Positions 22,553 through 34,082 of a stretch of 64,000 nucleotides of DNA are shown here, piece by piece; position 1 is the first letter of the stretch, and the number at the start of each line of letters is the position of its first letter. Both the position numbers and the translations under genes were made by a program. Source of the stretch: Cyanophora paradoxa (taxonomy: Eukaryota; Glaucocystophyceae; Cyanophorales; Cyanophoraceae); NCBI GenBank assembly GCA_004431415.1, contig QPMI01000436.1, forward strand, positions 124,001-188,000. Direction: 5' to 3'. A model generated the notes under the pieces. It was not told the DNA's origin and ran no database searches. It saw only the letters and a program-made list of their open reading frames with translations.

Positions 22553-25500
22553 ATGAGCAGCGACGACCTCTTCCACGGGGCCTCCATACGGTGCGCTGCT
22601 CCAACAACGTGCTCTGTGCGGCATCAGTGTCGTGTTCCAGGGCCTCCTCTCCGTCCCCCGCCCCTGCAGCTAAGAAACGGCATAAGGCGGATGCTGCGGC
22701 TGCGGCGCGGCGGTGGCGGCGCTTGTGGCGGCATTGCTGACGCGCTGCGCAGCTCCTTTCAAGTAATCAGCGAGCTCCACCGGTCAGGGACGGGCGCGGT
22801 TTACAGGGCGAAGTACCTGAAGGATGGAAAGACCTACGTCATCAAGGAGCGGCGGCAGGCGGAGCTGGGAAAGGTGAGCGGTGTCTCGCGGCGCGCGGGA
22901 GGGCAGGCGAGGGCGGTCGCGTGCGGGGCGAGTGCCGCGGGCCGCTGACGAATCCGCGCGCGGGGCCGCCCCGCCGCGCGCAGAACCGCGATGTGACGCA
23001 TGAGCTCCAGTTGCTGCAGCGGATCCAGCACCCCAATGTCATCCGATGCCACGGCGAGCGAGCCGCCCCTCCCGCCCCCCTCCGCCGCCCTGCGCGCTGA
23101 CCGCGCGCCGGCGCCGCGTGCAAGCAGGACACTTTTGGGACCCCGCGCACCGCGTCCTCTTCATCGTTCTGGAGTACGCGGACGGGGGCGACCTCAGAGC
23201 CTTCGTGGAGAAGCGCGCCGCGAAGCGCGAGTACCTCACGGAGAAGGAGGTGCTCCTCATGTTCGCGCAGGCGCGCCGCGTACCCGTCCCTCCATCCCTC
23301 CCTCCAATCCGCGCTCCTCCCTGATCCTGTACCCCGCAGATCTGCGCGGCGATACAGCACCTGCACGCGCACAACATCGTCCACCGCGACATCAAGAGCC
23401 TGTACCCTCCTCCCCGCCCCGCCCCCCCGTCGCTCTTCCCGCCGCCCCTGTCTCCTCCGCACCGACGCGCGCGCGCTTTCACAGGAACATCCTTATGAGC
23501 AGCAGCGGGACGATTAAGGTGGGCGACCTGGGGGTAGGCCGTTTCAAGAGCGACCAGACCGCCATGCTCAAGTGCGCCGTACCCCTCCTCTTGCCTGTTC
23601 GGGGTACCCCTTTTTGCTTCTTCGGGTCCCGACTGACCGTCCCGCAGCACGTTCTACGGTACCCCCCTGTACGCCTCGCCGGAGCTCTGCCAGAACCAGG
23701 CGCGAGGGGGCCCTCGCCCTTCTTCCCCCCCCGCCCCCCCCTTCCTTTCGCCTGGCTGACTTTCGCCGCAGCCGTACGACGAGCGGACGGACGTTTGGAG
23801 CCTCGGCGTCGTCCTCTACGAGCTCGCCGCCCTCCGGTTCGCGTACCCCCCCTCCACTTCCACCCCCCCTCCCCTCCCCCCCTTCGCCCCTGGTTGACGC
23901 GTCCGTCCCCCGCGCAGGCTGCCCTTCACGGGCCGTACCCTCACGGACCTCGCCCGCGGTGCGCCGCGGGTACCCCCTGCTCCATCGCGTACCCCCGGCC
24001 TCACCCGAGGGGGGTACAGCGATCAACGCGGCCTACTTCGAGCCGCTGCCGCGGCAGTTCAGCCCCCGCCTGCAGTCCCTCGTCGTGCGCCCGTACCCCT
24101 CGCCGCCGAAGCCCGTACCCTGGGCGCCGAGAATCCGTACCCCCGCAGAAGGCGATGCTGAGCAAGGAGTTCGCGAAGCGCCCGACGGCCGCGCAGGTCG
24201 TCGAGTCCACCGCGTGCGTTCCGCGTACCCCTCTTTACTTCCCTCCTCGTACCCCTCTGAGCCCCGTTTCGTTCGCAGGGAGGCGATGCGGGCGCTGCAG
24301 ATTCCGTTGCCGGAGTGCTTACGGGATCAATTGCAAGAGCCCGCCCCGGCCGCCGCGCCCGCCGCCGCCCCGGCGCCGGCCTCCGCCCCGGCCCCGAGGC
24401 CGCGCCCCGCGCCCCGGCTCCCCTCCCGCCCCCCTCGCCCGTTCCCGCCCTCAGGCGACCCTACCCCCCGTACGCCTTCTCCGGGGCCCGAATCCTACTC
24501 CCCGCGCCGTACCCCGGCCGCCCGGCAGCGCCCGGGCCCCCGCGCGCCGCCCGAGCAGCCGGCCCCGCCCGCGGCGCCCCTCCCGCCGGCCCGGCCGGCC
24601 TGGGGGGCTCTTTCGTCCTCGCCCCCCCCCGCCGGCCACCCGCCCGCCCGGGACTCCGAGCCCCCTCCGTCGCCCTCCGCCCCGCCGCCCGCCCGCGAGC
24701 GCCCGCCCCGCCGCTCTCCCCCCGCGTCCGCGCGCCCCTGTGGTACCCCTCCGCCCCCTCCGCCCCCCGTCCCCAACAGCCGCTTCCCGAGCGGAACTCT
24801 ACCCCGGATCCGACCCCGGGCCCGCCCCTCGACCCCTCCCCGGAGCCGTACGCGAACGGCCGCCGTACCCCCACGGACGCCCCGGGGTACCCGAACGGGC
24901 GCCGCACCCCGGGGGACCTGGGCTACGCGAACGGGCGGCGTACCCCCACGGATGCCGCCCCGCCGCGGCCGCAGAGCGGGCTGGGCAGGAGGAGCCCGGG
25001 GCCCGAGCCCGGGGCGCAGCCGCTGGAGGAGGCGCTGGCGGAGCGGGGCACGGAAACGGCCGGCGCCCGCCCGCGGAGCGGGGCGGCGCGCCCCAAGAGC
25101 GCGCGCCTGCGTGCGGTGGGGGACGATTTCCAGCGGGGTACGGCTGCTTCGGGGAGGACGGGCGGGCCGGGAGCGTCAGCCCGCGGCGGGCGCGGCCGAG
25201 CAGCGCCCCTACGGCCGTTCAGCGCGCGCGGGCGGCGGCGCCGGAGCAGCAGCAGCGGCCGCCGCCTCCTCGGCCGACGTTGGCCCAGTGCCCGCCGGCC
25301 CGTCGCCGGCGCCCGCGGCCGGCCCCGCCGCCCGCCGCCCCTCCCTTCGGCCGCGCCGCCGTCGGCCTTGCAGGGCGGGGCGCCGCGGGCGCCGCGGGCG
25401 CCGCTGCAGCCGGCGGGCGACGACGCAGCCGGCCACGAGCCGCGCTTCGAGCGGGTTGCCGTCCGCGAGGCGAGCGAGGCCTCCCGATCGCCCCGCCGCC

Positions 25501-26115
25501 TCCTTTCTGACGCGGCGAGCGCGAGCAGGTCGCCCCGCTGACGCCGGCCGCCCGCGCCGCCCTCCCCACGCCCCGCCCCGGCCCCTTCCGGCGCCCGCCC
25601 CCGCGGCGCCCGCCCCGCCCGCCCCGCCCGCCCGCCACTCCAGCCCTCCGTCACCTTCCAAGACCCGCCCCGTCCCAACGTCCTGCGGAGGCCGACGGGC
25701 CGGAGCCGGCGCCGGCCCGCCCCGCCCGCAGAGCGCGCCCCTCGCGCGGCGGGGCGCCCCACCGGAGACGCCGCCGCCGGCCGCGGCGGCCGCGGCCCGC
25801 CGCCCCACGAGCCCCCGCGAGCGTTCGGAGACGCCGAGGCCCGCCCGCGCGTCCCGCCTCCGCCCGCCTTCCGGTGCCGCCTCGCCGCGCACGCGCGCCG
25901 CCGCCAGCGCCGCCGCCTCTCACCACGCATGTGCGCAGGCGGCGCTGCCGGCGCGGCCGAAGGGCGCGCTGCGGCTGAGCGCGCGGGAGCGGCTGCCGCC
26001 CTACGTCGCCCACCTGCGCGCCTCGGGGGGGTACGCCCACTTCGACGCCCTCGTCGCCCGCCCCGTCCTCGCGGGGCCGGCGCCCCGCCCCGCCTCCGCC
26101 GGGCCCCGCCGCTAG
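22553..26115 (+). CDS. NEK-like serine/threonine kinase with long Pro/Ala/Arg-rich tail
   Basis: The kinase domain can be read across about nine exons: VISELHRSGTGAVYRAKYLK (Gly loop), KTYVIKERRQAELGK (VAIK Lys), NRDVTHELQLLQRIQHPNVI, VLFIVLEYADGGDLRAFVEK, ICAAIQHLHAHNIVHRDIKS with LNIL (HRD catalytic loop), GTIKVGDLGVGRF (DLG in place of DFG, common in NEKs), STFYGTPLYASPELCQNQPY, and DERTDVWSLGVVLYELAAL. The gap between kinase and tail is short (ECLRDQLQE). The remaining 500 or so residues are low-complexity Pro/Ala/Arg with three YxNGRRTP units, then a final PYVAHLRASGGYAHFDALV segment. NEKs act in centrosome, cilium and mitotic control. Introns in the tail cannot be placed confidently because both frames stay open. 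Confidence 0.8.
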
Positions 26116-26429
26116 CCGGCCGGCCGGCCACAGGCCGGCTCCCCCAGGAGACAATCGCGATTATTGTTTGCGCCCTTCAATAGCAATTTTTATGCAGGTT
26201 AACGTTGGCCGCCCGGCCGCGACGCGCCTCCGCGCCGCTCCGGTCCGCTGCCCGCTGCGCCTCAGTGCCGCGCGGCGAGCCGCGTCGACGTCGCTACCAC
26301 CGTGACTCCGCCGCATGCGCAGCGCCCCACCCAGCGCGGGGCGAGAGAACGGTTGCATGCGCACGGAGGGCTGCAGTTATATATAGAGCGCTTCATAATA
26401 TGCTTGTCTAAGAGACTGGGAGGACCGCC

Positions 26430-26430
26430 G

Positions 26431-26481
<51 letters not shown>

Positions 26482-26491
26482 GGGGGGGGGG
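26430..26491. repeat. C49-G12 homopolymer junction
   Basis: A run of about 49 C (26431-26479) passes directly into 12 G (26480-26491), in the gap after the kinase gene. The C run could form i-motif/G-quadruplex structures. Its length is likely uncertain. Confidence 0.9.
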
Positions 26492-26615
26492 CGCCCTGCA
26501 GCTGCGCCTCGCTTCTGCGGCTTATTTGGCTATATATATGATTATATAGATATACATGGAATCAGCAGCTGGTATACGTACGGTTTCCGCGGAGTCCGGA
26601 GTCGGCGTCCGCTTT

Positions 26616-28820
26616 TTAATTATAAACCGTTTGAACGATCGCGTTGGCGAACAGAGAATCGTGATCGGTCTGCGTGTAAGACGCGTCCGTTTCCTCGTAT
26701 TCATCAAGCTCCAGCTCAAAGTCCTCGTTCTCAATCGCGAGCTCGTTTGGGAGCTCGAGTTCCACATCAGCAGACGATTCGAATTCGGAGACTTCAACCT
26801 GCGCATGCGCATGCCAATCAAAACGTATACGTATTACTCCGAATTCGAATGCTCAGCTAATGCATGCATACATATAATCTAGATTGCAAATTTAATTGAT
26901 CATGCATGTGCAGGGCATGCGCATAGATACATACCTCATGAGTCGCATTGTCCATCTGGCACTGTGTCAGAAGAGAGCCAGAAAGACATTTTAAAGGACT
27001 GAATCAGGGGCGCACTTGATTTACAGTGAATTTGTTCATGTCGATGCACTGCGAAAGAGCGATATCGATAGTGACGAAGACGTTCAAAATCAATATTTTG
27101 CGTGTGTTTCAAGTTTGTATAATATCATTACTTGTTACGCACTCTCGAGCCTTTAGTGCCACCGAACTGAATGCGATCGCGCCGGGCCGCGATTAATATT
27201 GGAGGGAAAAAGTCAAATGGCATAAAGTGAACTTCAGCGTTCATGATCGATGTCATCGGATCGCGCACCTTCCAGCAAGTTCCGCTCTTGCAGTCGTTAT
27301 TGGTCACGCATCGCTGGCCGTCTCCGCACTTCACGTTGGATCCGGACGAGGCACAATGACCACCACAGTCAACGTCAGTTTCGCAGGGTTGCTGGCGAGC
27401 GCGATATCGTCAATGGACAATCAAAAACAATCCTGGGAAGGGGTGTGTTTACAGTTTCACAGCGAAGTCCTCTGTCGTCGTCATCATACTTGTTGAAGCA
27501 GTGCGCATTCGTCTTGAGCGGCACTTTCTCGGCCCACACCAAGTGGGTCTTGTGTGAAACATCGGCCTTTAATTTAAATTTCAACATCCAATGATATCGA
27601 TGCGAGGCGCCGTCAGTGTGAGCATGGTCGACAATGAATATTTAAGTAGCCGAAAATCGCTCACATCCAAGTTCATGCAAATCGGACCGACGATGGGCTT
27701 GGCGATGATTTTAGCGTCGTCGAAGTGAAACTTGCCCTCTTTCGATGCCTTATCGAACCAGGCTTTTATGGTATCATGCGACTTTCCGAATCCGGGTACG
27801 TAGCCCCACTATTCGAGGTCGACACAGTTAGACGATCAGAAGTGTTTTGGCGTGTATTTTTAGCGTTTTTCTAGAATCTAAAAATGCAATTTGGGGTCGG
27901 CGACGGGAGGGTTTGGGGCTCACGAAGTCGGGTAATTTGAGCGTCCCCCAGGTGAAACCGCCTACAATAGTCACCTTGTACCTGTTCATTCCAACGTCAA
28001 CGTTATCGTGTCAAGATGTTCCAAACGGAACGAGTAATCAAATCAGAAGTTTTATCAAGTGCGTGCCCGTCTTTAACGCAGATGGATTCGCCAAACTGAG
28101 CTTCGTATTCTTGCTGCGTGCACGTGGTGTTTGCGAATCACGATCAGCGTCTCCCATGCAGTATATAGTAATTTATATTCACAATAATATATCACTAGTA
28201 CTCAGCATCTAGAAACGTTCTCTATTCATTTATTACTAAGTTAAATCTCGTCCTAGGGTTTAAATCAAATTAAAGGTTCACCAGTGGAGGATCATTGACT
28301 TGACGAGGGGTCGATCCGTTATTTCCGCTTTGACCCCATCCGCTACAGTTATCATCATCGAAAAGTCGGTACACGTATCCCTTGTCGCGCTCGGCTCCTT
28401 GGGGACCGTCAGCCGAAGGAGCGTAATCAACCTGCCAGGGGCGCGCGCAAAGCATGAGCATTTGGAACGGACTTGCCAGTTGGCAATCGTCGCGGCGCCC
28501 CAGGCCCCGAAATTGTTTCAAGTACGTATACTAGTGAGCGTGTCGCTCGCGTATACGTAAGATTATCGGACCACGCTCCGAGGCTCCGCGGCGTACAGAC
28601 CTGGTCGTGCACTGCGCATGCGCTCAGCCCAGATCATGATCAGAATCGCAAACCAGAATTAGGCGCAGATCTGATCATAAGCAAAGGGCCCCCGGACGCG
28701 CACCTTTACCCCAATCAGTGCTGTCCGGTCTTGAGGTACAGCCCGATCCGGATCCGGAGCTGGAGCCTGCAGAGCTGGAGCTCGAGGTGCCTCCCATGTC
28801 ACAGATGCTGCAGTGCCGAT
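26616..28820 (-). CDS. Cys-rich, probably secreted or surface protein (5' end unresolved)
   Basis: A series of small minus-strand exons that join in phase 0: a Ser/Gly-rich exon ending STDWGK; VCTPRSLGAWSDNL; CARPWQVDYAPSADG to NCSGWGQ; YKVTIVGGFTWGTLKLPDF; WFDKASKEGKFHFDDAKIIA; ADVSHKTHLVWAEKVPL with NAHCFNKYDDDDRGLRCET; QPCETDVDCGGHC to KCGDGQRCVTNNDCKSGTCW; FGGTKGSR; CIDMNKFT; CQMDNATHE; and an acidic C-terminus VEVSEFES to FANAIVQTVYN. The TDVDCGG..C..DGQRC..NNDCKSGTC pattern is a Cys-rich repeat common in extracellular proteins of protists. No signal peptide or start was found, so the 5' end is open. The function is unknown. Confidence 0.6.
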
Positions 28821-29530
28821 GTCTGTATCTCAGAGACTACGAGTAGACCGAAGGCCAGCTGCAGCCGAGCGCTGAAACGTAAGTATAAGTCTGAAGTCGG
28901 CTTAAGCTTGAACTCTGAGCCGTTGCAATTGCAATTGAGCTCTCACAACCTCGAGCTCTCAGACGCGTGACCCTCGGACGTCCATGAGAGCGGGAAGCTA
29001 GCTGTACAGCCTGTACGTTACTGTATAATTAGAGCCTAGATCCTCAAGGCTACTAGTAGCCTGCTAAAGCTACCCTACGTGAGGATTACCATCACCCAAC
29101 TTGTGACACAACGTCACCCAAGTACATCACTGTACATCATCATCGTAACAGTACATCATGGCATGTACAAGATATATATCGATGTCGATCGGTATCGCCA
29201 CTGGTTCGCCTGGCTTCGCCATCCCAACGGCAACGTCGGCATTGACTCGGCAAGGGCCGAAGCTCAATTGCAACTTGCAAGCCGGGCCGTTAACGTTCAA
29301 CCGTTGAACGGTTGTCGCCGAAGCCGGGCCGGCCGTTCAATGGTTGTCGACGCCGGCCGAATCCCGTGCCGAATGAATCGGATACGAGCTGGTGTGCACG
29401 TGACAGTGGTGACTGGTGTGAGACCGTGTGACACAGTGACACTGGTGTCCGAATCGATATCGATATCGATATATATATATATATCGATCCCTGAGTCACT
29501 TGCAATTGACCGCGTTGATTCTAGTGCTAA

Positions 29531-30616
29531 GTTGCTCCAATAATTGGACCATACTATGATAATCATTGAATACCCGTTGCTCCAATAATTGGACCATACT
29601 ATGATAATTGCAAGGGGGGAAAAGAAGACCGAAGGTCTTCCCCCCCTTGCTTCCCGTTCCCTCGCTTCAGCCAAAACTTTTCTATGAGGCCGTTTTCGAG
29701 GTCCAGTTTGCAACACCGGAAAAAAATGACGGGTTATTCGCGTTCGGATTGGCTCGGTGGACCGGTCAGCTCTCGACTTTCGAGCGTCGAATTAGAGGGG
29801 GAAAAGTGGTTTTCGAGGGGAAAACTAACTTCTCTCTAACTCCGGTCTTCGAATTCCTTGCGCGGTTCTGCATGGAACCAGTTCTCCCTAGCTGTCTCCT
29901 CTAGATTTCGGCTTCCTCGCAGTGCGTCGCGTACGCCTTGCTCTTCGTTGCGCAATTCTGCATGGAACCACTTCTCTCTACCTGTCAACGTCTCCTCTAG
30001 ATTTCCGCCTAGAAACTGCTTGCGTTGCTGCCTGCGCCGCTGCAGCTGATCGCAGCCGAGCACGCCCGGCCGGCCAGATCTAGACCGTACTCTCTTGCTG
30101 CGCTTATATCGAGCTTATATCGAGCTTATATTGCAGAACCGCGTGTGCCGGCCGAGCACGCCGGCCGGGCCGGGCGCTCGGCGCTCTTGTTGCGATCGGC
30201 ACCCGGACAGCAGACTAGCTATAGTTCGTGTCCTGCGTGCACGCCGCGTGCAGCCCTGTGTTGCGCCGCCGGGCCGCGTGCACGTGCGTGCGCCCCCGCC
30301 GCCTGCTACCCGGCCTGGGCACTGCCTCCGGACGCGCCGCTGCACGCCGCTTTCCGGTCGTTACGGATCCAGCTTCTGGTAGCTATCGTCGCTCCGAGCC
30401 TTGCCGGGCCAGATGCCGCTCTGTGTCTATCTTTAATTTACTAATTCAACCTGCCGCGCGCGCTGGGCCGGGGTCGATCTACATCTGCCCCGTGCATGTT
30501 CGTGCCACTACTACTCTTTCATTAGATCCCGATTCCCCCCTTGCACCCCCGGCGCGCCAAACGCGGCCGGGCCCCTAGTCATTGAATAATTGGACCATAC
30601 TATGACAATCATTGAA
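29531..30616. repeat. Three copies of a 26-30 bp direct repeat, two of them flanking about 1 kb
   Basis: AATAATTGGACCATACTATG with a short following conserved part occurs at about 29539, 29585 and 30585. The second and third enclose a segment of about 970 bp. This looks like the direct repeats of an inserted element, but no terminal inverted repeats or protein are visible. Confidence 0.6.
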
Positions 30617-30810
30617 ATGCTTTTTACTTTTCACTATTAACGTTGACGCGACGTCGACGTCGACGTTTCTAGTTCCATTAATTTGTGCAACTGTGTACGT
30701 CGTGACGGTACGGTTGATTTTACTAATTATAAGTTGATTTTTACTTTAGCGTAGTACCTGGTACCCGGTTCAAGGGCCGGTTGTGCAGTGTGCACAGTGC
30801 ACGCCGCTGC

Positions 30811-31790
30811 ACGCCTGCAAGCGGTTACCAGGAGCCGCAGGGATTTCGTGAAGGGGTACACTATAGCGAAAGCGATCGGAACGTGAAGGGTTTCGCTGAA
30901 CTTCGGAACGTGAAGGTTGACATTCGCGATCGGCCGCGGTACCGTACGCGTGCCACGGTGTAAAATTATATTACCGTAGTACCGCGCTGACATATAGCTT
31001 ATACTTAATTTATAACTACCGTGTTGTGACCGCGCTACCATATTGCCGCGCTCAAAATTAAAGTTCTTGAACGCGGTAATTTGGTGGCGCAGTAATATTA
31101 ACTGTCTTTTGCTAACACTTTTCGAATTCTATAGGCAGTTTGATGGAAACGTCGGAAGAGCTAGCTATATAGAAGTATTTAGTGGGCTGCATATTTATAG
31201 TACTGAATGTGTTTGGGCGATGCACTAAATATTTCTCGCCTGCTAAAGCCGGGATGGGATTTCTTAGGGGTAGCCACCGTAGCCCTAGATAGCCCCGTCG
31301 ACGTCAGACTCTGAGAGGGTCCGTCTTCAACACACAAACTTTTAAATTTGAAGCCCTGCGAAGACTGTCAGGACTCCGGGGCCGCGAGTACCGTGGTACT
31401 ACTAGGCTAGACGCCGCTAGAGCCGCTAGACTACTGCTACTAGTCTGCTAGTAGTAGTCCGCGACCCGCAACTGGGCCGCAAGTGCAGTGCACGGTCCGG
31501 ATCCGCGCGCGCACCGAGCCGCGGCCGGCGCCGCGCGCGGCCGCGGCCCCGCGGTACCGGGTAACTGCAGCTGCGGCGGGTAATCATATATATGCATTGA
31601 ATGCAGCCTGCAAGCGGCTACCAGGAGCCGCAAAGATTTGGCAAAGGGGTACACTATAGCTAAAGCTGAACGTGGAGGTTGACATATATATGCATATAAA
31701 TTGATATACTATGATAATGGAGAGCTGGATATATTTAGTGGGCTGCTTATTTATAGTACTAAAAGTGTTTGGCGATTGCACATGTGCGAT
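30811..31790 (+). repeat. Diverged dispersed repeat, two copies
   Basis: Copy 1 has CCTGCAAGCGGTTACCAGGA at about 30814 and GTGGGCTGCATATTTATAGT at about 31182. Copy 2 has CCTGCAAGCGGCTACCAGGA at about 31606 and GTGGGCTGCTTATTTATAGT at about 31738. Copy 2 is shorter inside. The shared order of both blocks indicates one duplicated element, apparently non-coding. Confidence 0.65.
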
Positions 31791-32037
31791 TGAAAAGATG
31801 AATTCGAAAAGTGCGATTGAAAAAAACGATGAAGCGTTCATACGAGAAAAACAGTTGTTTCTTTACTTTTTACTTCAGACGCAAGCGAACACTTGCGGAA
31901 AAAATCGGTAAAAACGGCCGGCTGTCAGGCGGCTGATCATGACTCGGGCTGAGTCCCCGATTTCTATTGGCTGGTCCTCGGTCTGTCAGACCGGGCCTGC
32001 GGCAGTACAAAGTGAACATGACGCTCGCTCGCGCTGC

Positions 32038-33307
32038 GGCAGTACAAAGTGAGCGACTTCAAGCCCGAGGTGGTGCGCATGCAGATGCATATGCATATGC
32101 GTGCACAGTGCACGTACCACACGCGAAACATTAGTACTACTGATTCCATGTGTACCACTCGCTAATATTGAGTTGATCGATCCCCCGTGATTCAATGATT
32201 TGCAGGAAGCTGATGGCACAGTCGTTTACAAGCTCACCCTGCCGGCTGCAATTGTCTCTGCGCCCCAGGTGCAACCGTGCGATGGCGATTATATTATCAT
32301 TATTTATATTTGAGGCGACGTCGCATTCGATCATAAATATGCGAGTCTTTAAATCGATTGCCCATCTCTCTGACATAACTACTCGCAGGCGGGCCAGCAG
32401 TTAGTCGTCTACATCGTCAATGCGGCGGGGTTGAGGCGGGAAGTTCGGTCAGCGTCGAGAATTCCGGCAGCGCTGTCGTCCTGAAGTTCAGTGCGCGCCC
32501 CCCACTTCCAATTCGTTAACGTTGTTCAATGTAAACCTCGCAATTTGACCTCGCGCTCTTCGGCAGAGGCGCCGCAGCTCCGCCGCAGCCTTCTTCAGTT
32601 CTCCGTGAATCAGGACGTGAGCTCTAGATTTTCAGCCCTCGCGGCAGCCGTTTGAATTAATATTTTGCTTTAATTTCCGCTCACATCGAGTTCGAATTTC
32701 GAACAGTATGACCTCCGAGTCGAGCCCGCCCCGGGGCAGCCAGCCTCTGCCCCCATCATCATCGCCAAGGTAACTACGTATACGGTTAGAATTTGAAGAG
32801 TCCTAAATGACCGCGAGCGTAACTTGCAAGCTTATGGCGCTTTCGTTAAGGCAAATGTTCTAGCCATAGCCTAGTTGCCAATATTGCAATTGTGCGACGG
32901 CATTCGTTGTGATCGTGACGACAACACTGCATTTACATTAATGAGGATAACTTGTTATTGAAGACTAGGTGATCTTGAGCTAGCGCAAGTCAACAGAACT
33001 TGGATATTGATTACGATTCCCGCCTCGTCGAGAATTGAATCCAGCTTATAATTATATTCAATTAAGCGGTCTGGTTCCGCAGGCCTTCAGGTGGACCCCA
33101 GTGTCCAGCGCTAGCGTCGCCAGCGTGCCTTACCTCAGCTCGGGCGCCTCCCCCTCCACCTTCACGCGTACGGTACGGGCACGCCGCCTCCACTTTGCGA
33201 TCGGCTCCGGATCGATCCGCTTGATTTTGCACTCATGGTCGTCATCGCAGGAACCTCTTGCAATTGGCTTCTTGCTGAGCGCCATCGTGTTGGTCATCTT
33301 GGCGTGA
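32038..33307 (+). CDS. Surface protein with C-terminal membrane helix (5' end unresolved)
   Basis: Plus-strand exons bounded by good splice sites: YKVSDFKPE; EADGTVVYKLTLPAAIVSAP; AGQQLVVYIVNAAG then VEAGSSVSVENSGSAVVLKF in the next frame; EAPQLRRSLLQFSVNQD; YDLRVEPAPGQPASAPIIIA; AFRWTPVSSASVASVPYLSS with a Ser/Thr-rich stretch; and EPLAIGFLLSAIVLVILA followed by stop. The last exon is a clean membrane helix with only an Ala after it, suggesting a tail anchor or a GPI-type signal. The exon near 32430 has one extra G in a GGGG run that breaks the frame, probably an error. The family is not recognised; beta-rich exons suggest an extracellular sandwich domain. Confidence 0.5.
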
Positions 33308-34082
33308 TATTCATCGGGCCGCTCAGCGGCTTGTAATTCAACACGCCGATTTCGGCTAAGATAAAATCCGCAAGACATATGCATGATCATGAATTGCCTC
33401 TCTTTTCTTTCGCGTTTCGAATTCGTCCACGTGTTAGATCATTCGACATCGGCTTGTCGCAGCACTCCATATCTGACATGTGCGTGTGCGTGCGGCTTTA
33501 GCTTAGATAATCAGCTGTAGACCCATGCGCTTCTCACAGTACACGCGCAACTTCGCTTCCGTCTGAATGCTCTTGGGGTGCATGAATGCGAAACATCTAG
33601 ATCTGAGTCACTGAGTTGCAATATTAAAAATGGAGGGCCGCAAAGCCCCGCCGCCGCGGCCATATTATTACTACGTATGCGCACGTGCATTTTGCAACAG
33701 ATCAGCACTAGTAATACGGATGCGCGCGCGTAGTGTACGCAATATTTACGCTGCATTTCATGCAGAACACACGCCGCGCGGCGCTCGAATCAGGAGGCGG
33801 CGCCATATTTGAAGAGAGGGGGCCTGTAGGGGGCGGCCACTGCGCGCGCGCATGCGCGAGTCAGCAGCAGGCTTGGAAAATCAAATCTGGACGTCTAAAC
33901 ATAGGAAGAACGCGAGGACGTAGCTATTGGAATTTCGAATTTCAGGAAAGCCCAGGCGACGTCCGCGCACCTCTGCGGAATTAGATTTCCTCTTAGGACA
34001 TCTTAGGACGCGCACCTCTGTCGTAGCTATTGGAAATCTAGGAAATAACAGAGAGACGTCCAGGACATTTAGATCTTATACA
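33308..34082. other. Intergenic interval with short repeats
   Basis: No gene seen. CCCAGGCGACGTCCGCGC occurs at 33952-33969 and 34090-34107, the second inside the 3' end of the next gene, with GTAGCTATTGGAA at about 33919 and 34024. Confidence 0.5.

Larger units (their letters stand above)
28821..32037. other. Gene-poor repeat-rich interval
   Basis: No gene I can support. It contains several degenerate repeats listed separately, a CGATATCGATATCG..(AT)n tract at 29452-29487, tandem TTATATCGAGC at 30104-30134, and two copies of a segment with TTCTGCATGGAACCA and CTCCTCTAGATTTC at 29866-29912 and 29953-30006. Open frames up to 139 codons show no family features or splice-supported partners. Confidence 0.5.

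Noticed and set aside
23000-26115. Very long open frames (over 800 codons) in two frames across the kinase gene
   Set aside because: They translate introns and low-complexity GC-rich DNA. Only short stretches match kinase motifs, and these alternate between frames at splice sites.
24923-26154. 402-codon and other minus-strand frames opposite the kinase tail
   Set aside because: Antisense shadow of GC-rich low-complexity sequence with no family features.
29608-30444. Plus-strand frames of 98 and 139 codons in the gene-poor interval
   Set aside because: They lie across internally duplicated non-coding repeats and show no conserved motif.
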